A stretch of DNA of 64,000 nt, taken from positions 7,501 through 71,500 of the forward strand of contig CAUYUJ010002729.1 in NCBI GenBank assembly GCA_963575745.1, given 5' to 3'. Positions within the stretch are counted from its first letter, which is position 1. Each line of letters starts with the position of its first letter. Positions 22,823-33,363 of this stretch are shown here, in pieces. Made by a program: the position numbers and the translations under genes. The notes under the pieces are model-generated. The model was given only the letters and a program-made list of their open reading frames with translations, was not told where the DNA came from and ran no database searches. This stretch comes from Prorocentrum cordatum. Taxonomy: Eukaryota > Sar > Dinophyceae > Prorocentrales > Prorocentraceae.

Positions 22823-24255
22823 CTCCCCTCCACAATTACACAATATGAAAATACTCTCCCACTTCCCCTGATGGCGTCCCGAAGATATCTGACCCCCCCC
22901 GCGTACTGTTTTCTTACACACAGGATTCCCGGGAAACGGGTTTTCGCCTGCGTTTTTGTTCCCAAATGCTGCTCTCGCTGAGGCGCCGGCATCATTTCTG
23001 CTCCCGAATCGGTCCGAATCGTGCTTCCGCTGCAGCGTGGGCCTCATTTTCGGATCGGTGTTTGGCCTCCGTCGTTCAGGATGGCGTTCTCGCCCCAGCG
23101 CGGGCCTCTTTCTCGCGCGCCCATCCGCCCGCCACCACCGCGCCGCACCACCACCACCACCACCACCACCACCACCCACACCACACCAGCACCAGCACCA
23201 CACCACCACCAGCACCACACCCACCACACCACACCAGCACCCCACCACACCACACCACACCACACCACCACAACCACGCACACACGCACGCACGCACGCA
23301 CGCGCACCACCACCCACTACGCACGCGCGCGCGGAGCCACAGGTCCGCTACGACACGCGTACGCGGATAGAGAAAATCAGCGCCATGGTAAGGGATGGGA
23401 GGGAAGGGTAGGACGTCAGATATGACGCGAGCACACCTAGCTTGCCTCCCTCCCCTCCCTCCCTCCCTCCCTCCCTCCCTCCCTCTTTTTGTTTCTTCTC
23501 CTTCTTCTTATTAGTATTCCTCCTCCTCCTCCTCCTCCTCCTCCTCCTCCTCCTCCTCCTCCTCCTCCTCCAACTCCGCCTCCGACTCCGCCTCCGTCCG
23601 CTCTCGACTCTCTCGACCTCCTCCTCCTCCTCCTCCTCCTCCTCCCCCTCCGCCTCCTCCTCCTCCTCCTCCTCCTCCTCGTCCCCCTCCTCCTCCCCCT
23701 CCTCCCCCTCCCTGCTCTACAATTACTCAATATGAATACTACTCTCCCTCTTCCCCTGATGACGGTTTGAAAGTGGCCGCCCCCCCCGCGTACTGTTTGT
23801 TTACACACAGGTTTCCCCGGAGTTGGGTTTTCGCTTGCATTTTTTCAAAATGCTGCTCTCGCTGAGGCGCGGGCCTCATGTTCGGGCCCCGCTCGTTCCG
23901 AATCGTGCTCCCGCTGCAGGGCTGGCCTCATTTCCGTGCTTCCGCTCGTTCCGAATCATGCTCCCGCTGCAGCGCTGGCCTCATTTCCGCGCTTCCGCTC
24001 GTTTCGACTCGTGCTCCCGCTGCATTTCCCGTGCCATGCCACGGCATGCAATTCAATGCTAGGTTGATACTACGCTTTGCGGTGCTCTTCTACGCCATGC
24101 CATGCCGTGCTCTACAATGCATCATCGCGTACCCTTTCGGGATCATTGCCCTGCTCGCCATGCGACTGAGCGAGTAGAGAGGGGATCTGCGCCATGGTAA
24201 GGGATGGGAGGGAGGGGTAGGATGTCAGATATGACGCGAGCGCACCTACCTTGCC
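22823..24255 (+). repeat. Composite repeat units 1 and 2
   Basis: Two units in series, a third at 26283-27178. Order in each: block A (ACAATTAC..AATATGAA, CCCCTGATG, CCCCGCGTACTGTTT, ACACACAG), block B (CAAATGCTGCTCTCGCTGAGGC and 50-bp repeats of GCTGCAGCGCTGGCCTCATT), block C (CCATGCCATGCCGTGCTC, unit 2), block D (GCCATGGTAAGGGATGGGAG to CTTGCC; 23381-23446 and 24190-24255), then a TCC-type array (23441-23710). Unit 1 has CAC/ACGC runs (23140-23330) between B and D. Confidence 0.8.
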
Positions 24256-24355
24256 NNNNNNNNNNNNNNNNNNNNNNNNNNNNNNNNNNNNNNNNNNNNN
24301 NNNNNNNNNNNNNNNNNNNNNNNNNNNNNNNNNNNNNNNNNNNNNNNNNNNNNNN
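24256..24355. other. Assembly gap of exactly 100 N
   Basis: One hundred N, the usual placeholder for unknown size. In the other units block D is followed by a TCC array; here sequence resumes inside a CTA array, so the missing part is probably microsatellite. Confidence 0.99.
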
Positions 24356-24535
<180 letters not shown>

Positions 24536-25049
24536 CATTCCCTTCCCTTATACATAACCTCTCCCTGTCGCACCCCGAGGCAAGTTTTAAGGGCGGAGTG
24601 GGAGTTCGCCTGCAACTCCCTCACCACGTATGACCCTGAAGCGTCAAAAATTGGCAACAGCGTCAGGGATGGAGAGCGGGTGGTTTTCAAAATGTGGTTC
24701 TCGCCTCAGCGCCGCGCACATTCCTTTTTTTTTCAAAATGTGCAAAAGATTCATGTAATGAAAGCGACCCGTTTTCAAAATCTGGCTCTCGCCCCAGCGC
24801 TGCGCAGATCCGCTATACATGTGCAAGGGCTTCACGGATTGAGGGCGATTCCTTTTCAACATAATGTGGCTCTCGCTTTAGCGCCACGCACATTCGTTTT
24901 GCTAAACCTTACAAGAAGCTCACGGCTTCCCCTGATCAGCATACAAGGAAATTGAGTTCTGGAAGGACTCAGGCTTATGAGGGTGCAGCAGGTACGTTGG
25001 CTCGCGGAGTTAAAGTCCCAAGAATAACGTTATGGCACGATTCTGGGTG
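24536..25049 (+). other. No gene; degenerate TTTTCAAAATG..CTCTCGC repeats
   Basis: Motif TTTTCAAAATGTGGTTCTCG recurs with changes near 24683, 24770 and 24856, each followed by AGCGC-C-GCGCA. The same motif is in block B of the composite units and near 28390. Otherwise nothing recognised. Confidence 0.6.
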
Positions 25050-25262
25050 GTCAAGACGCAACAGTCAAGTTGACCCATGGCTTTGGAATCCCGAGAACAA
25101 TGTTTTGGCATACTTCAACATCTTCAAAAAGCTGCCTTCCACCGAGGCACTTCCTCAAGTGGAAATGAACCGTTGTAGGGGCTTACGAAGAGGGAGCTCG
25201 GAGGGAGGGTTTATTCCAACATCGTTGATGACTCTTGGGTTTACAATGGTCCTCCTTCTCCT
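25050..25262 (+). repeat. 200-bp dispersed repeat, copy 2
   Basis: Partner of 7636-7855, same orientation, again ending at a TCC array. Confidence 0.85.
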
Positions 25263-26282
25263 CCTCCTCCTCCTCCTCCTCCTCCTCCTCCTCCTCCTGC
25301 TCCTCCCACCTCCTCCTCCTTCCTCCCCTCCCTAGTAGTATTATTCGTCTTCTGCTCCTTCTTAATGTTATTAGTATTATTCTTATTATTCGCATCCTTA
25401 TTATTATTATAACTCGTATTATTATTATTGATAAAATTACTAATAATTAATATTCTTATTGTTATTAATCTTCTTCTAAGTATTATGATTCTTCGTAGTA
25501 TTAGTAGTAGTGTTCGTATGATTAATAATAGTATTTTTCTTCGTATTAGTATTATTCGTGTTCGTCGTCTTCTTAGTATTAGTCTTCCGATTATTATTAG
25601 TATTACTATTAGTATTGATACTTCGTCTTCGTGTTCTTCGTATTGGTATTATTGCTCGTATGATTATCCTTATTACTCTTAGTATGCTTATTGTTATTAT
25701 CATTAGTATTATTATGTGCCTTATTCGTATGCTTATTAGTATTCGTCTGATTCGCATTCGTATCCGTATGTTTATTATTATGATCCGTATTCTTCTTAGT
25801 AATATTATTCTTATTATTCTTATTATTAGTCTTCTTCTGATTATTCGTTTTCTTCTTATTATTATCATTAGTAGTAGTAGTATTATTATTCTTCTTATTA
25901 TTCCTCCTCCTCCTCCTCCTCCTCCTCCTCCTCCGCCTCCGCCTCCGCCTCCGCCTCCGCCTCCGCCTCCTCCTCCTCCTCCTCCTCCTCCTCCTCCTCC
26001 TCCTCTTCCTCCTCCGCCTCCGCCTCCGCCTCCGCCACCGCCTCCGCCTCCTCCTCCTCCTCCTCCTCCTCCTCCTTCCCGCCTCATCCTCCTCCTCCTC
26101 CCCTCCCTCCCCTCCCCTCCTCCCCTCCCCCTCCCCCTCTCCTCCTCCTCATCCCCTCCTCCTCCTCCTCCTCCTCCCTCCTCCTCCTCCTCCTCCTCTC
26201 CTCCTCCTCCTCCCTCCTCTCTCCTCCTTGCGCCTCCTCCTCCTCCTCCTCCTCTCTCTTCTCCTCCTTCCCTCCCCCCCTC
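25250..26282. repeat. TCC array, AT-rich TTA/TTC island, TCC/CGCCTC array
   Basis: TCC 25250-25335; degenerate ATTATT/TTCGTATT island 25335-25900; TCC and CGCCTC hexamers 25900-26070; mixed TCC/CCCTCC to 26282. The AT-rich island resembles 16.64-17.2 kb. Confidence 0.93.
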
Positions 26283-27178
26283 CCTCCACAAGACACAACA
26301 TGAATTCTACTGTCCTCTCTCCCCTGCTGACGTCCAGAAGATATCCGGCCCCCCCTCAGCGTAATCTTTTTACACACAGGATTCCCCGGAAATGAGTTTT
26401 CGCTTGGGCTGTTTTTCAAAATGCTGTTCCCGCTGAAACGCTGGCCTCATTTCCGGGCTTCCGCTCGTTCTGAATCGTGTTCCCGCAGCAGCGCTGGCCT
26501 CATTTCCGCGCTTCCGCTCGTTCCGAATCGTGCTCCCGCTGCAGCGCTGGCCTTCCTTCCAAATAAGCCCCAAAATCTCAAAAACAAAAAAAAACAAAAA
26601 CAAAAAAAAACATAAAAAAACAAACAAAAAAAAAAAACATCGGAAGTGATCACACATTCGGTGACGATTCGTTAATCTTTTGGGCCGCAGAAGCCCCGCA
26701 GCCCTGTTTCTGCTTTGAGAAGGCGATGTTGAAAGCAGAGCCAGCGGGTGCTGTCCATTAACCCCGCCTTGTGTGGAGCTCTGCGGGGAGCCCAAGGAGC
26801 TAGATATGGAGCCACGACTTCAGACCAGCCCTGATCTCGCGAAAACGATCCACTTAACCTCCAAAGAACCTGGCGCCATGCCATGACATGCTGTGCGGTG
26901 TTGTGTTCTGCGCCGCTGTGCGATGCCATGCTTTGCGTCACAATGCATTACGATGCAATGTTTCACTGCGCAATGCCACGCCATGCTATGGCATGCCACG
27001 CTCTGCCGTGCTCTTCTACGCCGTGCCATGCCGTGCTCTATCATGCATCGCGTACCCTTTCGCGATCATCCCCCTGCTCAACATCCGACTGTGCGAACAG
27101 AGAGGATAACTACGCCATAGAAAGGAATGGGAGGGAGGGGTAGGACGTCAGATATTACGCGAGCGCACCTAGCTTGCA
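26283..27178 (+). repeat. Composite repeat unit 3
   Basis: Same block order as 22823-24255: block A 26283-26390 with TTTACACACAGG, block B 50-bp repeats at about 26430-26560, A-rich run 26575-26640, a non-repetitive stretch 26640-26870, block C ATGCCATGCCGTGCTC 26870-27050, block D 27113-27178. It is followed by a TCC-type array. Confidence 0.8.
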
Positions 27179-27480
27179 TCCCCCCCCTTCCCCCCCTTTC
27201 CCCCCCCCCTCCTCCTCCTCTCCTCCCCTCCTCCTCCTCCTTCCTCCTCCTCCTCCTCCTCCTCCTCCTCCTCCCCCTCCTCCTCCTCCCCCCCCCCCCC
27301 ACCCCCTCCCCCTCCCTCCTCCTCCTCCTCCTCCTCATTCCTCCTCCTCCTTCCTTCTCCTCCTCCTCCTCCTCCCTCCTCATGTTTCTTGTGTTTATCC
27401 TTCGCCTTCGCTTCTCCTCCTTCCTCTCCTCCTATCCTCCTCCTCCTCTTCCTCCTCCTCCTCCTCCTCCGATCACTTTC
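27179..27480. repeat. CCC/TCC array
   Basis: C runs then TCC, with a short unlike patch at 27385-27415. Pyrimidines on plus. Confidence 0.93.
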
Positions 27481-28500
27481 CTCATAGATGACTCCTCCTC
27501 GTCAGACCACCAGACGTGTCCGTAGGGCGGGCCGGGCGTTTCGCCTAAGACTTCCTTACAATAGATGTCAGCCAGCGTGAACCCCGAGCAGTATGTTTCT
27601 AGCAGTCCGCCGCCGTGCCCTGAGGCACGAGTTGGAGTGTCCTCAGGACCTTGGCCTAAACCCTTACGCCTCAGTCCTCGATCCTGAGAATTATCTCTTC
27701 GAGGGGCACGGACCCCAACTTGCCAAGCCTCCTGGGGCTCCCGGCGTGCCCTCTGCGGCGCGTCGCGTCTTGTCGCATGACCTGTTCGGGCCCAAGTGCC
27801 CCAAGACGGGCCAAGGGGGCCCCAAGAGGCCGACCAGACAATCGATCGGGTCAGGCGAAAGGAGGGGATAGCAAAGGGGGGGTTTGAGAATCAGCTCACG
27901 TAGCTGATTTTCCCGGCGTCGCCCGGCGCCGGAAGGCGCCCACGTATCGAGGCATGGGCCCGGCGGCGGGGCCGAAACCAGCTACATGCAGCAGATTTCG
28001 TAACCCCCCCGTTCCCAAACCCCCCCTTTCGCCCGACGCGAATCGAGGAGGGCCCCGAATCGCCACACGATCGGTCCAAGACGGCCACGATGGCCCCAAG
28101 ACGGCCTGCGAAGCCCTCGAGCGCCCCAAGAGAGCTCCAGGAGCCTTCCCAGGAGGGCCGCGAGAGGCCGGGCGGCGACGGAACGGCGACGGCGACAACA
28201 TAGCCACCAGACAGCCACACAGGCCCAGTTCCGTACATAGTCATACATGCCAGTGTATACATATATCTATATATATGTATACAGAAATATGTGTATCTAT
28301 ACAAAAGAACAAGCACCTGTAGGGAATGATGTTGAAGTTTGAGGCGTCATCAACTTCCCAGCTGACACAAAGCAGGAGGGTGGGTCGTTTTCAGAATGAG
28401 GCTCTCGCCTTGGTGACGCGCTAACTCGCCTCTGAAGCTTGCAACAATACATGGATGGACGGGTGGCGTTCAAGAAGACAGCGCGACCCTAACAGCTTTG
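27481..28500. other. No recognised gene; degenerate CCAAGA(C/G)GGCC repeats
   Basis: A 92-codon plus frame at 27593-27871 has unbiased composition but no recognisable family. From 27790 to 28165 there are repeated CCAAGACGGCC/CCCCAAGAG words, also found at 43.9-44.4 and 57.25-57.48 kb. 28255-28300 is TATA-rich. Confidence 0.5.
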
Positions 28501-28872
28501 AGCAATGCAAACCAACGCAATGCAATTCAAAGCATTACTTGCTTGGCATTGCTTGGCCTTGCTTGACAGTGTTTGGAATCGTTGCTTGGCATTGCTTGGC
28601 AGTGGACTGCATGTCTTTGCATTGTTTGGCGTTGTGTGGAATCGTTGCTTGGTATTGCTTAACATTACTGTGCATTTCTTGGCACTAGTTGACGCTGCTT
28701 GGTATTGTTCAGCGTTGCTTGGCGTTGCTGACATTGTTCTGCATTGCTTGGCATTGCTTGGCGTTGCTTGCCCTTGCTTGGCGTTGCTTGGCATTGCTTG
28801 GCATTGCTTGATATTGTGTGGCATTGATTGACATTACTTGAATGTGTTTGGCATTGCCTGGCACTGGCTCTG
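28501..28872 (+). repeat. GCTTGGCATT minisatellite, locus 1
   Basis: Degenerate 10- to 11-bp repeats of TTGGCATTGC over about 360 bp; a second locus is at 60470-60735. Cys/Leu/Ala-rich frames are artefacts. Confidence 0.9.
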
Positions 28873-29337
28873 CATTTACAATACGGTTGCGACCTCACGG
28901 CCGCAAGCATCATCTAAATGAGCACCTAAACCTCAGAAGTACTCTGGCATCTGACGGTGCGACCAGTCCACGTCTCCTTTCTAATACAGCAAGCGTTCAA
29001 CTTCGCGGCGCAGTGGCAAATATGCCCAGATCGAACGGGTCCCTGCTGATCATGCCGAGGCAGGAACACAGTGCGAACGTGCGCTGCAATTCCACGGATG
29101 GGGGGCGGTCCTTTTTACTCAAAGCAGGGATCTCGCTGGACACCTCGTTGAACGGTAGATTCGGGGGGGGGCACGAAGATGGGGTTGAGGCAAAGGTAGG
29201 GTTGGAAGGAAAATCGTTTCGAACGGCCCCTGGAAGAAGGAAACGCGTTAAACGTGAGCATCCAGCTGGGCCCGTTCCCCAGCCCCACCTTGGGGTAACC
29301 CTCCCTCGACGAACCCCCGATATATTCACACAGTCTA
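28873..29337. other. No supported gene
   Basis: Non-repetitive 465 bp between the minisatellite and the dispersed repeat; frames on both strands lack recognisable motifs. Confidence 0.5.
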
Positions 29338-29690
29338 GCATTGTGGATGCCACGACAATGGACACCCTAACAGTCCTATCATTGATTTCAATATGTGTTT
29401 GAACATGTGTAATGCGTGTTCTAAACATGTTTCAAACAGGTGTTCAAGAGACGTAAAACATGTTTGAAACATCTTGTAGACATCTGGAAATGATTTGGCA
29501 GCATGCCTCCTCTCCACTAATCGACTTCCACGAGTCTGGCACCCCTTACACACGATCCGGAGGAAGGACGCCAGGCAAAATTCCTCTTCGAAACTATTTG
29601 GCAGCATGCCTCCTCTCCACTGATCGACTTCCACGAGTCCGGCACTCCTTACATACGATCCGGAGGAAGGACGCCAGGCCAAATTCCTCT
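29338..29690 (+). repeat. 190-bp dispersed repeat copy 3 with a tandem tail duplication
   Basis: 29338-29540 matches the copies at 6226 and 6615. Its tail, TTTGGCAGCATGCCTCCTC to GGAAGGACGCCAGGC, is repeated in tandem (about 29493-29577 and 29596-29679). Confidence 0.85.
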
Positions 29691-29803
29691 TCGAAACGGG
29701 GGGGCCCTCGCCTGCATGGCAGGCCCGCGGGGTGGGCTGGTCTTCCTCTGCAGGGGGGGCACCTCCTCTTGCGGTGAAGAGAGGAAGGCCCGTAGGGTTT
29801 GAG

Positions 29804-29970
29804 CGGGCCTGTCCCCCTACAGGGGGATGTTCGAGGACAAACTAAAAATAGTCTCAAAATAATTCAAAAATGAACACGAAAAAATCAAAAAAAAATCCCC
29901 TGACTATCTTATACCATTTGGGGATAATCCTCCATTTTGGGATATTCCTCCTGTAGAGGGACAGGCCCGA
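29804..29970. mobile_element. MITE family P, copy 1 (CCCCCTACAGGGGGA ends)
   Basis: Left end CGGGCCTGTCCCCCTACAG and right end CTGTAGAGGGACAGGCCCG are inverted repeats of about 25 bp; each end holds its own short palindrome. The interior is AT-rich (AAAATAATTCAAAAATG). A second copy is at 50922-51077. Confidence 0.8.
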
Positions 29971-30044
29971 TTTCGAGGCAGGTCGGAGGGGCCCCGGGAC
30001 GCGAGGGCGCAGCTGCAGCATCGCTGATGCTCTTCTCGTTTGCT

Positions 30045-30239
30045 CGGAGCCTCCTCCTCCTCCTTCTCCTCCTCCTCCCATCCTCCTCCTCCTCGTGCTC
30101 CTCCTCCTCCTCCTCATCCTCCTCCTCCTCCTCCTCCTCCTCCTCCCCCTCCTCCTCCTCCTCCTCCTCCCCCTCCTCCTCCTCCTCCTTCTCCTCCTCC
30201 TTTTCCTCCTCCTCCTTCCCCTCCTCCCCCTCCCCCTCC
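30045..30239. repeat. TCC array, left flank of the LTR element
   Basis: TCC array interrupted by the LTR retrotransposon; a TCC run continues on the other side at 40993-41055. The last five bases, CCTCC, are the left target duplication. Confidence 0.93.
30235..30239. repeat. Target site duplication CCTCC (left); right copy at 40993-40997
   Basis: CCTCC borders both LTRs exactly. Five bases is the usual Ty1/copia size. The host site is a TCC array, so part of the match could be the repeat itself. Confidence 0.75.
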
Positions 30240-30414
30240 TGCAAAACCCCGAGGAGGGTTCTGCACGGGAGCCTGGTAACAATGATGATGATAGGTCACC
30301 TTTATACTCCCGCACGGCGAAGCAAGTCTCGGTAGCTTCAGCCGTTAAACACTTGAGCCAAAGGCAACAGGGTTATTATTCCTCCCCAGTCACCTGAACG
30401 CTTGCATGTTAACA
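30240..30414 (-). repeat. 3' LTR (175 bp)
   Basis: On the minus strand it begins TGTTAACATGCAAGCG and ends GGGGTTTTGCA. Identical to 40818-40992 except for one base. Confidence 0.95.
30352..30362 (-). promoter_or_regulatory. Spliced-leader-like TTTGGCTCAAG in the LTR (also 40930-40940)
   Basis: Minus strand reads TTTGGCTCAAG in both LTRs, identical to the last 11 nt of the dinoflagellate SL. Upstream GTTGCC also aligns with the leader's GTAGCC if two bases are gapped. It lies about 62 nt into the 175-nt LTR, where an RNA 5' end could fall. Confidence 0.5.
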
Positions 30415-30945
30415 CCCCCCCTCGGACGCCAGTCCGCACTGGCTGACGGGGAGGAGTCTTTAAACGCAAAGACAGGTTAAACCAAGCAACATGCTGCACA
30501 CAAATCGTCATAATGCCGAATTCGAAAGATCTCGTGACAACGTTTACGAGCACCACGTTTCTCAGACATGCAACATGAGCTCAAGTAAACGTTCTTGCGG
30601 TTGCAAGTTTAAACGTAGCATCCAAAGCTTACACGGCAGGCTAGCATTTATATGATTTTGATTGCTTTCGCTTTTTATTCGCCAATACCTGCGGTAACTG
30701 CAAAAGATGCACATGCACACAGATTCAGCTCAACAGGCCACTGCAACACGATTGCTAAGCCGAGTTAAGAGGGGAGATGAGGGAGAGCGTAAAAGAACAG
30801 CATGCCGGTCACTGGTCGCCGTTTACGAGCGGCGCGGGCGCCTCACTGACGGGGCGCGTGCGCCCCTGGACCTCGGTAACCCACGATGCCCCACACTAGC
30901 CGCTGTGTAGGACGACACCCTGTTAAGGGCCAGCGTCGGGCTGTA
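30415..30945 (-). other. 3' untranslated part of the element with polypurine tract
   Basis: Non-coding between the ORF3 stop and the 3' LTR. The minus strand carries GAGGGGGGG (30415-30423) directly before the LTR, the expected plus-strand primer. A GCCAGT/ACTGGC hairpin lies at about 30427-30442. The remainder holds no frame I can support. Confidence 0.75.
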
Positions 30946-33276
30946 CTAGTCGGTGTCCAGGTGCGCGTTAATCCGCTCCTCGTCATCGAGCCAGCACCCC
31001 TCGTCAAAGCTCTTGATGGACCCGTCAACAATGTTGTGGTAAGTGCCGATGGCCCTCCAGTAACTGGCGTGGGGGGCCTTCAACAGAGGTTTACCACCTG
31101 GATTGTTGCGGAGGTGCTCCTCGACCGCAGCGCCGGTAAACGGGTTCACAGTCCAGGTCGGATCGGTAAGCCAGTTGGGGAAGTCGTCGCACGGTAACCA
31201 TCCAAACCAGCAGAGCTTCTCACGATGGTCGCTTTTACGCTCGGTGATATGATCAGCAGGCCAATTGTCACGGTAAAGTGCCCTCATGGACCCCTGATCG
31301 TTTAGAGCGACATCTAGGATGGTCTGGTGCCAGTAGACTGGAGGCCTGTTGATGCTGCCCTTTAACTCCTCGGCGCTCCTGACCTCGAGGTCCTCGATGA
31401 AGTAGCTGCGGTAATGCACCTGGAGCCCGCTCATGTAACGGCAATAGAGCTTGGCCAGGTCAGGCGTCGCAAACCGAATTACGGTAACTCCAGTCGAGAT
31501 GTAACCGCGCGGCCCATAAGTGTCTTCCACCAGATGCTTAACAGAGACCACAGTGGGGTTGCCGTGGGGCAGCATCCCTGCCCACGTTAAGAGAAGGCCG
31601 TTAAGCTGCTTCTCGTTCATCTCCGGCACCTTGTTGACGTACACCTGCGTGTCTGGGCAACTGTGAACGTCAAACCACGATGAGTGAAGATCGTCAACGT
31701 GGAGTGGTGGCACGTATTCGTGGTCAAACAAGGACTGTACGTGCCCCACTGCGTCAACCCACTCGTCGTGCTTGGCCAACTCTTTCTCCGTCAACTGAGA
31801 TCTCCAGCTGCTCGGGCCCTTCAACACGGAGTAGCCGATGAAACCGTAAGCATGTTGGCCGTAGATGTCAACGAACACTTCATCGTAGTCGTTAAGCTCC
31901 CGCCCCGTGTTGCCCTGAATGGACCGACCGCTAGGAGTCGTTAATCCCGCCTTCGCCACATGCCCGACGAAGTTGCCCTCAAACCTGCGCCAGTTGTCGC
32001 GCGTCTTCATCGTTAATGCGACTACCTCCCTGGGGTTAGGTTCCGCCTTGTAGTTGACGTCGTGGTCCTCGCTCCTGTCGTTCACCATGGGCATGTGGCC
32101 GTTGACGTGGCACAGTGGGCGGTAAACAGCCCTGGCAATGTTCCGAGAGTACGCCGCAAGCTGGTCGTTCGCGCGGTTAACAGCTTGAGGCCGCGGTGGC
32201 GGGATGTGCTGGACCGATAACTTCTTGGGCTCCGGAGGCGGGGGCTTCACGCCGCTAACGCTGCTCGATGCACTTGACTCGCCAAGGCCCGGGGGAGGCG
32301 GCTGGGGCGCCCTCACGTTCACAACAGGGGCAGGACCTTTTGGTGCTTCGTCACGTTGACTGCTCTGCGCACGATCTTCATCCATCTTCATGCCGATCTG
32401 CAGTAACTCTTCCAATTCCCGTTTACGCTCATGCATGGCCTTGGGTGCTTTCTTGTAAACAGGTTGCGGCGCCGTTGACTGAGGGATCTTATTCGGCGAC
32501 ATGGACCGACCGAACCCTCCGGTCTTGGGTGTGGCGCCGGTAAGGTCCTGAGCCGGGGGCGCGCCCGAGGCCGCGGAAGCTCGGGCCAGAGGCTGGCTAG
32601 CCTCGGCCGCCGCGGTGACGGCAGCGGGTGGCGCCTTGGCGATTGCTGCCGTTGGGGGCAGCTCGGGCAACGGCGGAGGCACCTGCGGGATGATGGTAAC
32701 CGAGGAACTGATCGGGTCATTCAAGAACCTCTGTAAACCTTCAAGTCTCTCGGTAACTCCCACCAACATGCGTAGTGCCGCATCCCGTTTGCCCTCGAAG
32801 TCCTGCAGGGGCGTGATGTTCTCGGTAAGGCGTCTGGCGGTGTTCAGGAGGTAACCAATGTTGTCGTTGATGGGCCTGTACTTGGTCGCATTCTCCGCCG
32901 TGTTAACCCCCGAGTCACGATTCTGGATGTTCAGCTCCGTAATCGTCGCCATCAGAGCGTTAATCTCGTCTTGCGCCCTCTTGAGATTCTCGTTGACGTC
33001 GTCACTGGCGTGGATCAACGCATCGTTCTGCCGCGTTAAGTCCTCGATCCTCTGCGCCATGTCATCGGCGGCCCTTTGCACCTCGTCAACGTGTTTGTCG
33101 TAGGCCCCGTGAAAGTTAATCGCCATGTTAGTGAGGGTCACGGTAAACGCGTGGGCAACGTTGACGATGTCGTCAACACGGCGGTTGAGGTTCTCACGCG
33201 TAACCGGTCCATCCCCAGGCGGGCTCTGGTCGACCACGGAGCCGTTGATGGTGAGGTTGACCTGATGAGCCGCCAT
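30946..33276 (-). CDS. Retrotransposon ORF3: helical, proline-rich, RRM-like protein of unknown function
   Basis: 776 residues from the ATG at 33276. Residues about 30-190 are hydrophilic, heptad-like and probably coiled coil (AADDMAQRIEDLTRQNDAL). About 195-365 is Pro/Ala/Ser-rich linker. The C-terminal half is globular. Within it, residues about 543-632 (31381-31650) follow an RRM pattern: VYVNKVP strand, helix EKQLNGLLLTWAGML, VVSVKHLVED strand, STGVTVIRFA strand, helix DLAKLYCRYMSG, then YFIEDLEV. There is no signal peptide, membrane segment or Cys-rich ectodomain, so it is not envelope-like. The frame is the same as RNase H and is separated from it by a single TGA (33364-33366), with no other stop in the 29 codons before the ATG. 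It may bind the element's RNA; that is inference. Confidence 0.85.
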   Translation of the reverse strand: MAAHQVNLTINGSVVDQSPPGDGPVTRENLNRRVDDIVNVAHAFTVTLTNMAINFHGAYDKHVDEVQRAADDMAQRIEDLTRQNDALIHASDDVNENLKRAQDEINALMATITELNIQNRDSGVNTAENATKYRPINDNIGYLLNTARRLTENITPLQDFEGKRDAALRMLVGVTERLEGLQRFLNDPISSSVTIIPQVPPPLPELPPTAAIAKAPPAAVTAAAEASQPLARASAASGAPPAQDLTGATPKTGGFGRSMSPNKIPQSTAPQPVYKKAPKAMHERKRELEELLQIGMKMDEDRAQSSQRDEAPKGPAPVVNVRAPQPPPPGLGESSASSSVSGVKPPPPEPKKLSVQHIPPPRPQAVNRANDQLAAYSRNIARAVYRPLCHVNGHMPMVNDRSEDHDVNYKAEPNPREVVALTMKTRDNWRRFEGNFVGHVAKAGLTTPSGRSIQGNTGRELNDYDEVFVDIYGQHAYGFIGYSVLKGPSSWRSQLTEKELAKHDEWVDAVGHVQSLFDHEYVPPLHVDDLHSSWFDVHSCPDTQVYVNKVPEMNEKQLNGLLLTWAGMLPHGNPTVVSVKHLVEDTYGPRGYISTGVTVIRFATPDLAKLYCRYMSGLQVHYRSYFIEDLEVRSAEELKGSINRPPVYWHQTILDVALNDQGSMRALYRDNWPADHITERKSDHREKLCWFGWLPCDDFPNWLTDPTWTVNPFTGAAVEEHLRNNPGGKPLLKAPHASYWRAIGTYHNIVDGSIKSFDEGCWLDDEERINAHLDTD

Positions 33277-33363
33277 GCTTTCGTTCACGCCCAAGAGCGA
33301 GAGGTAATGGGTGGAGATGGCTTTAATCGAGGCAGCTTGCTTGATAGAAATGAGCTGCGAGTG

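Noticed and set aside
30946-33276. ORF3 as a retroviral-type envelope protein
   Set aside because: No signal peptide, transmembrane segment, cleavage site or Cys-rich ectodomain; the fold pattern is RRM-like.
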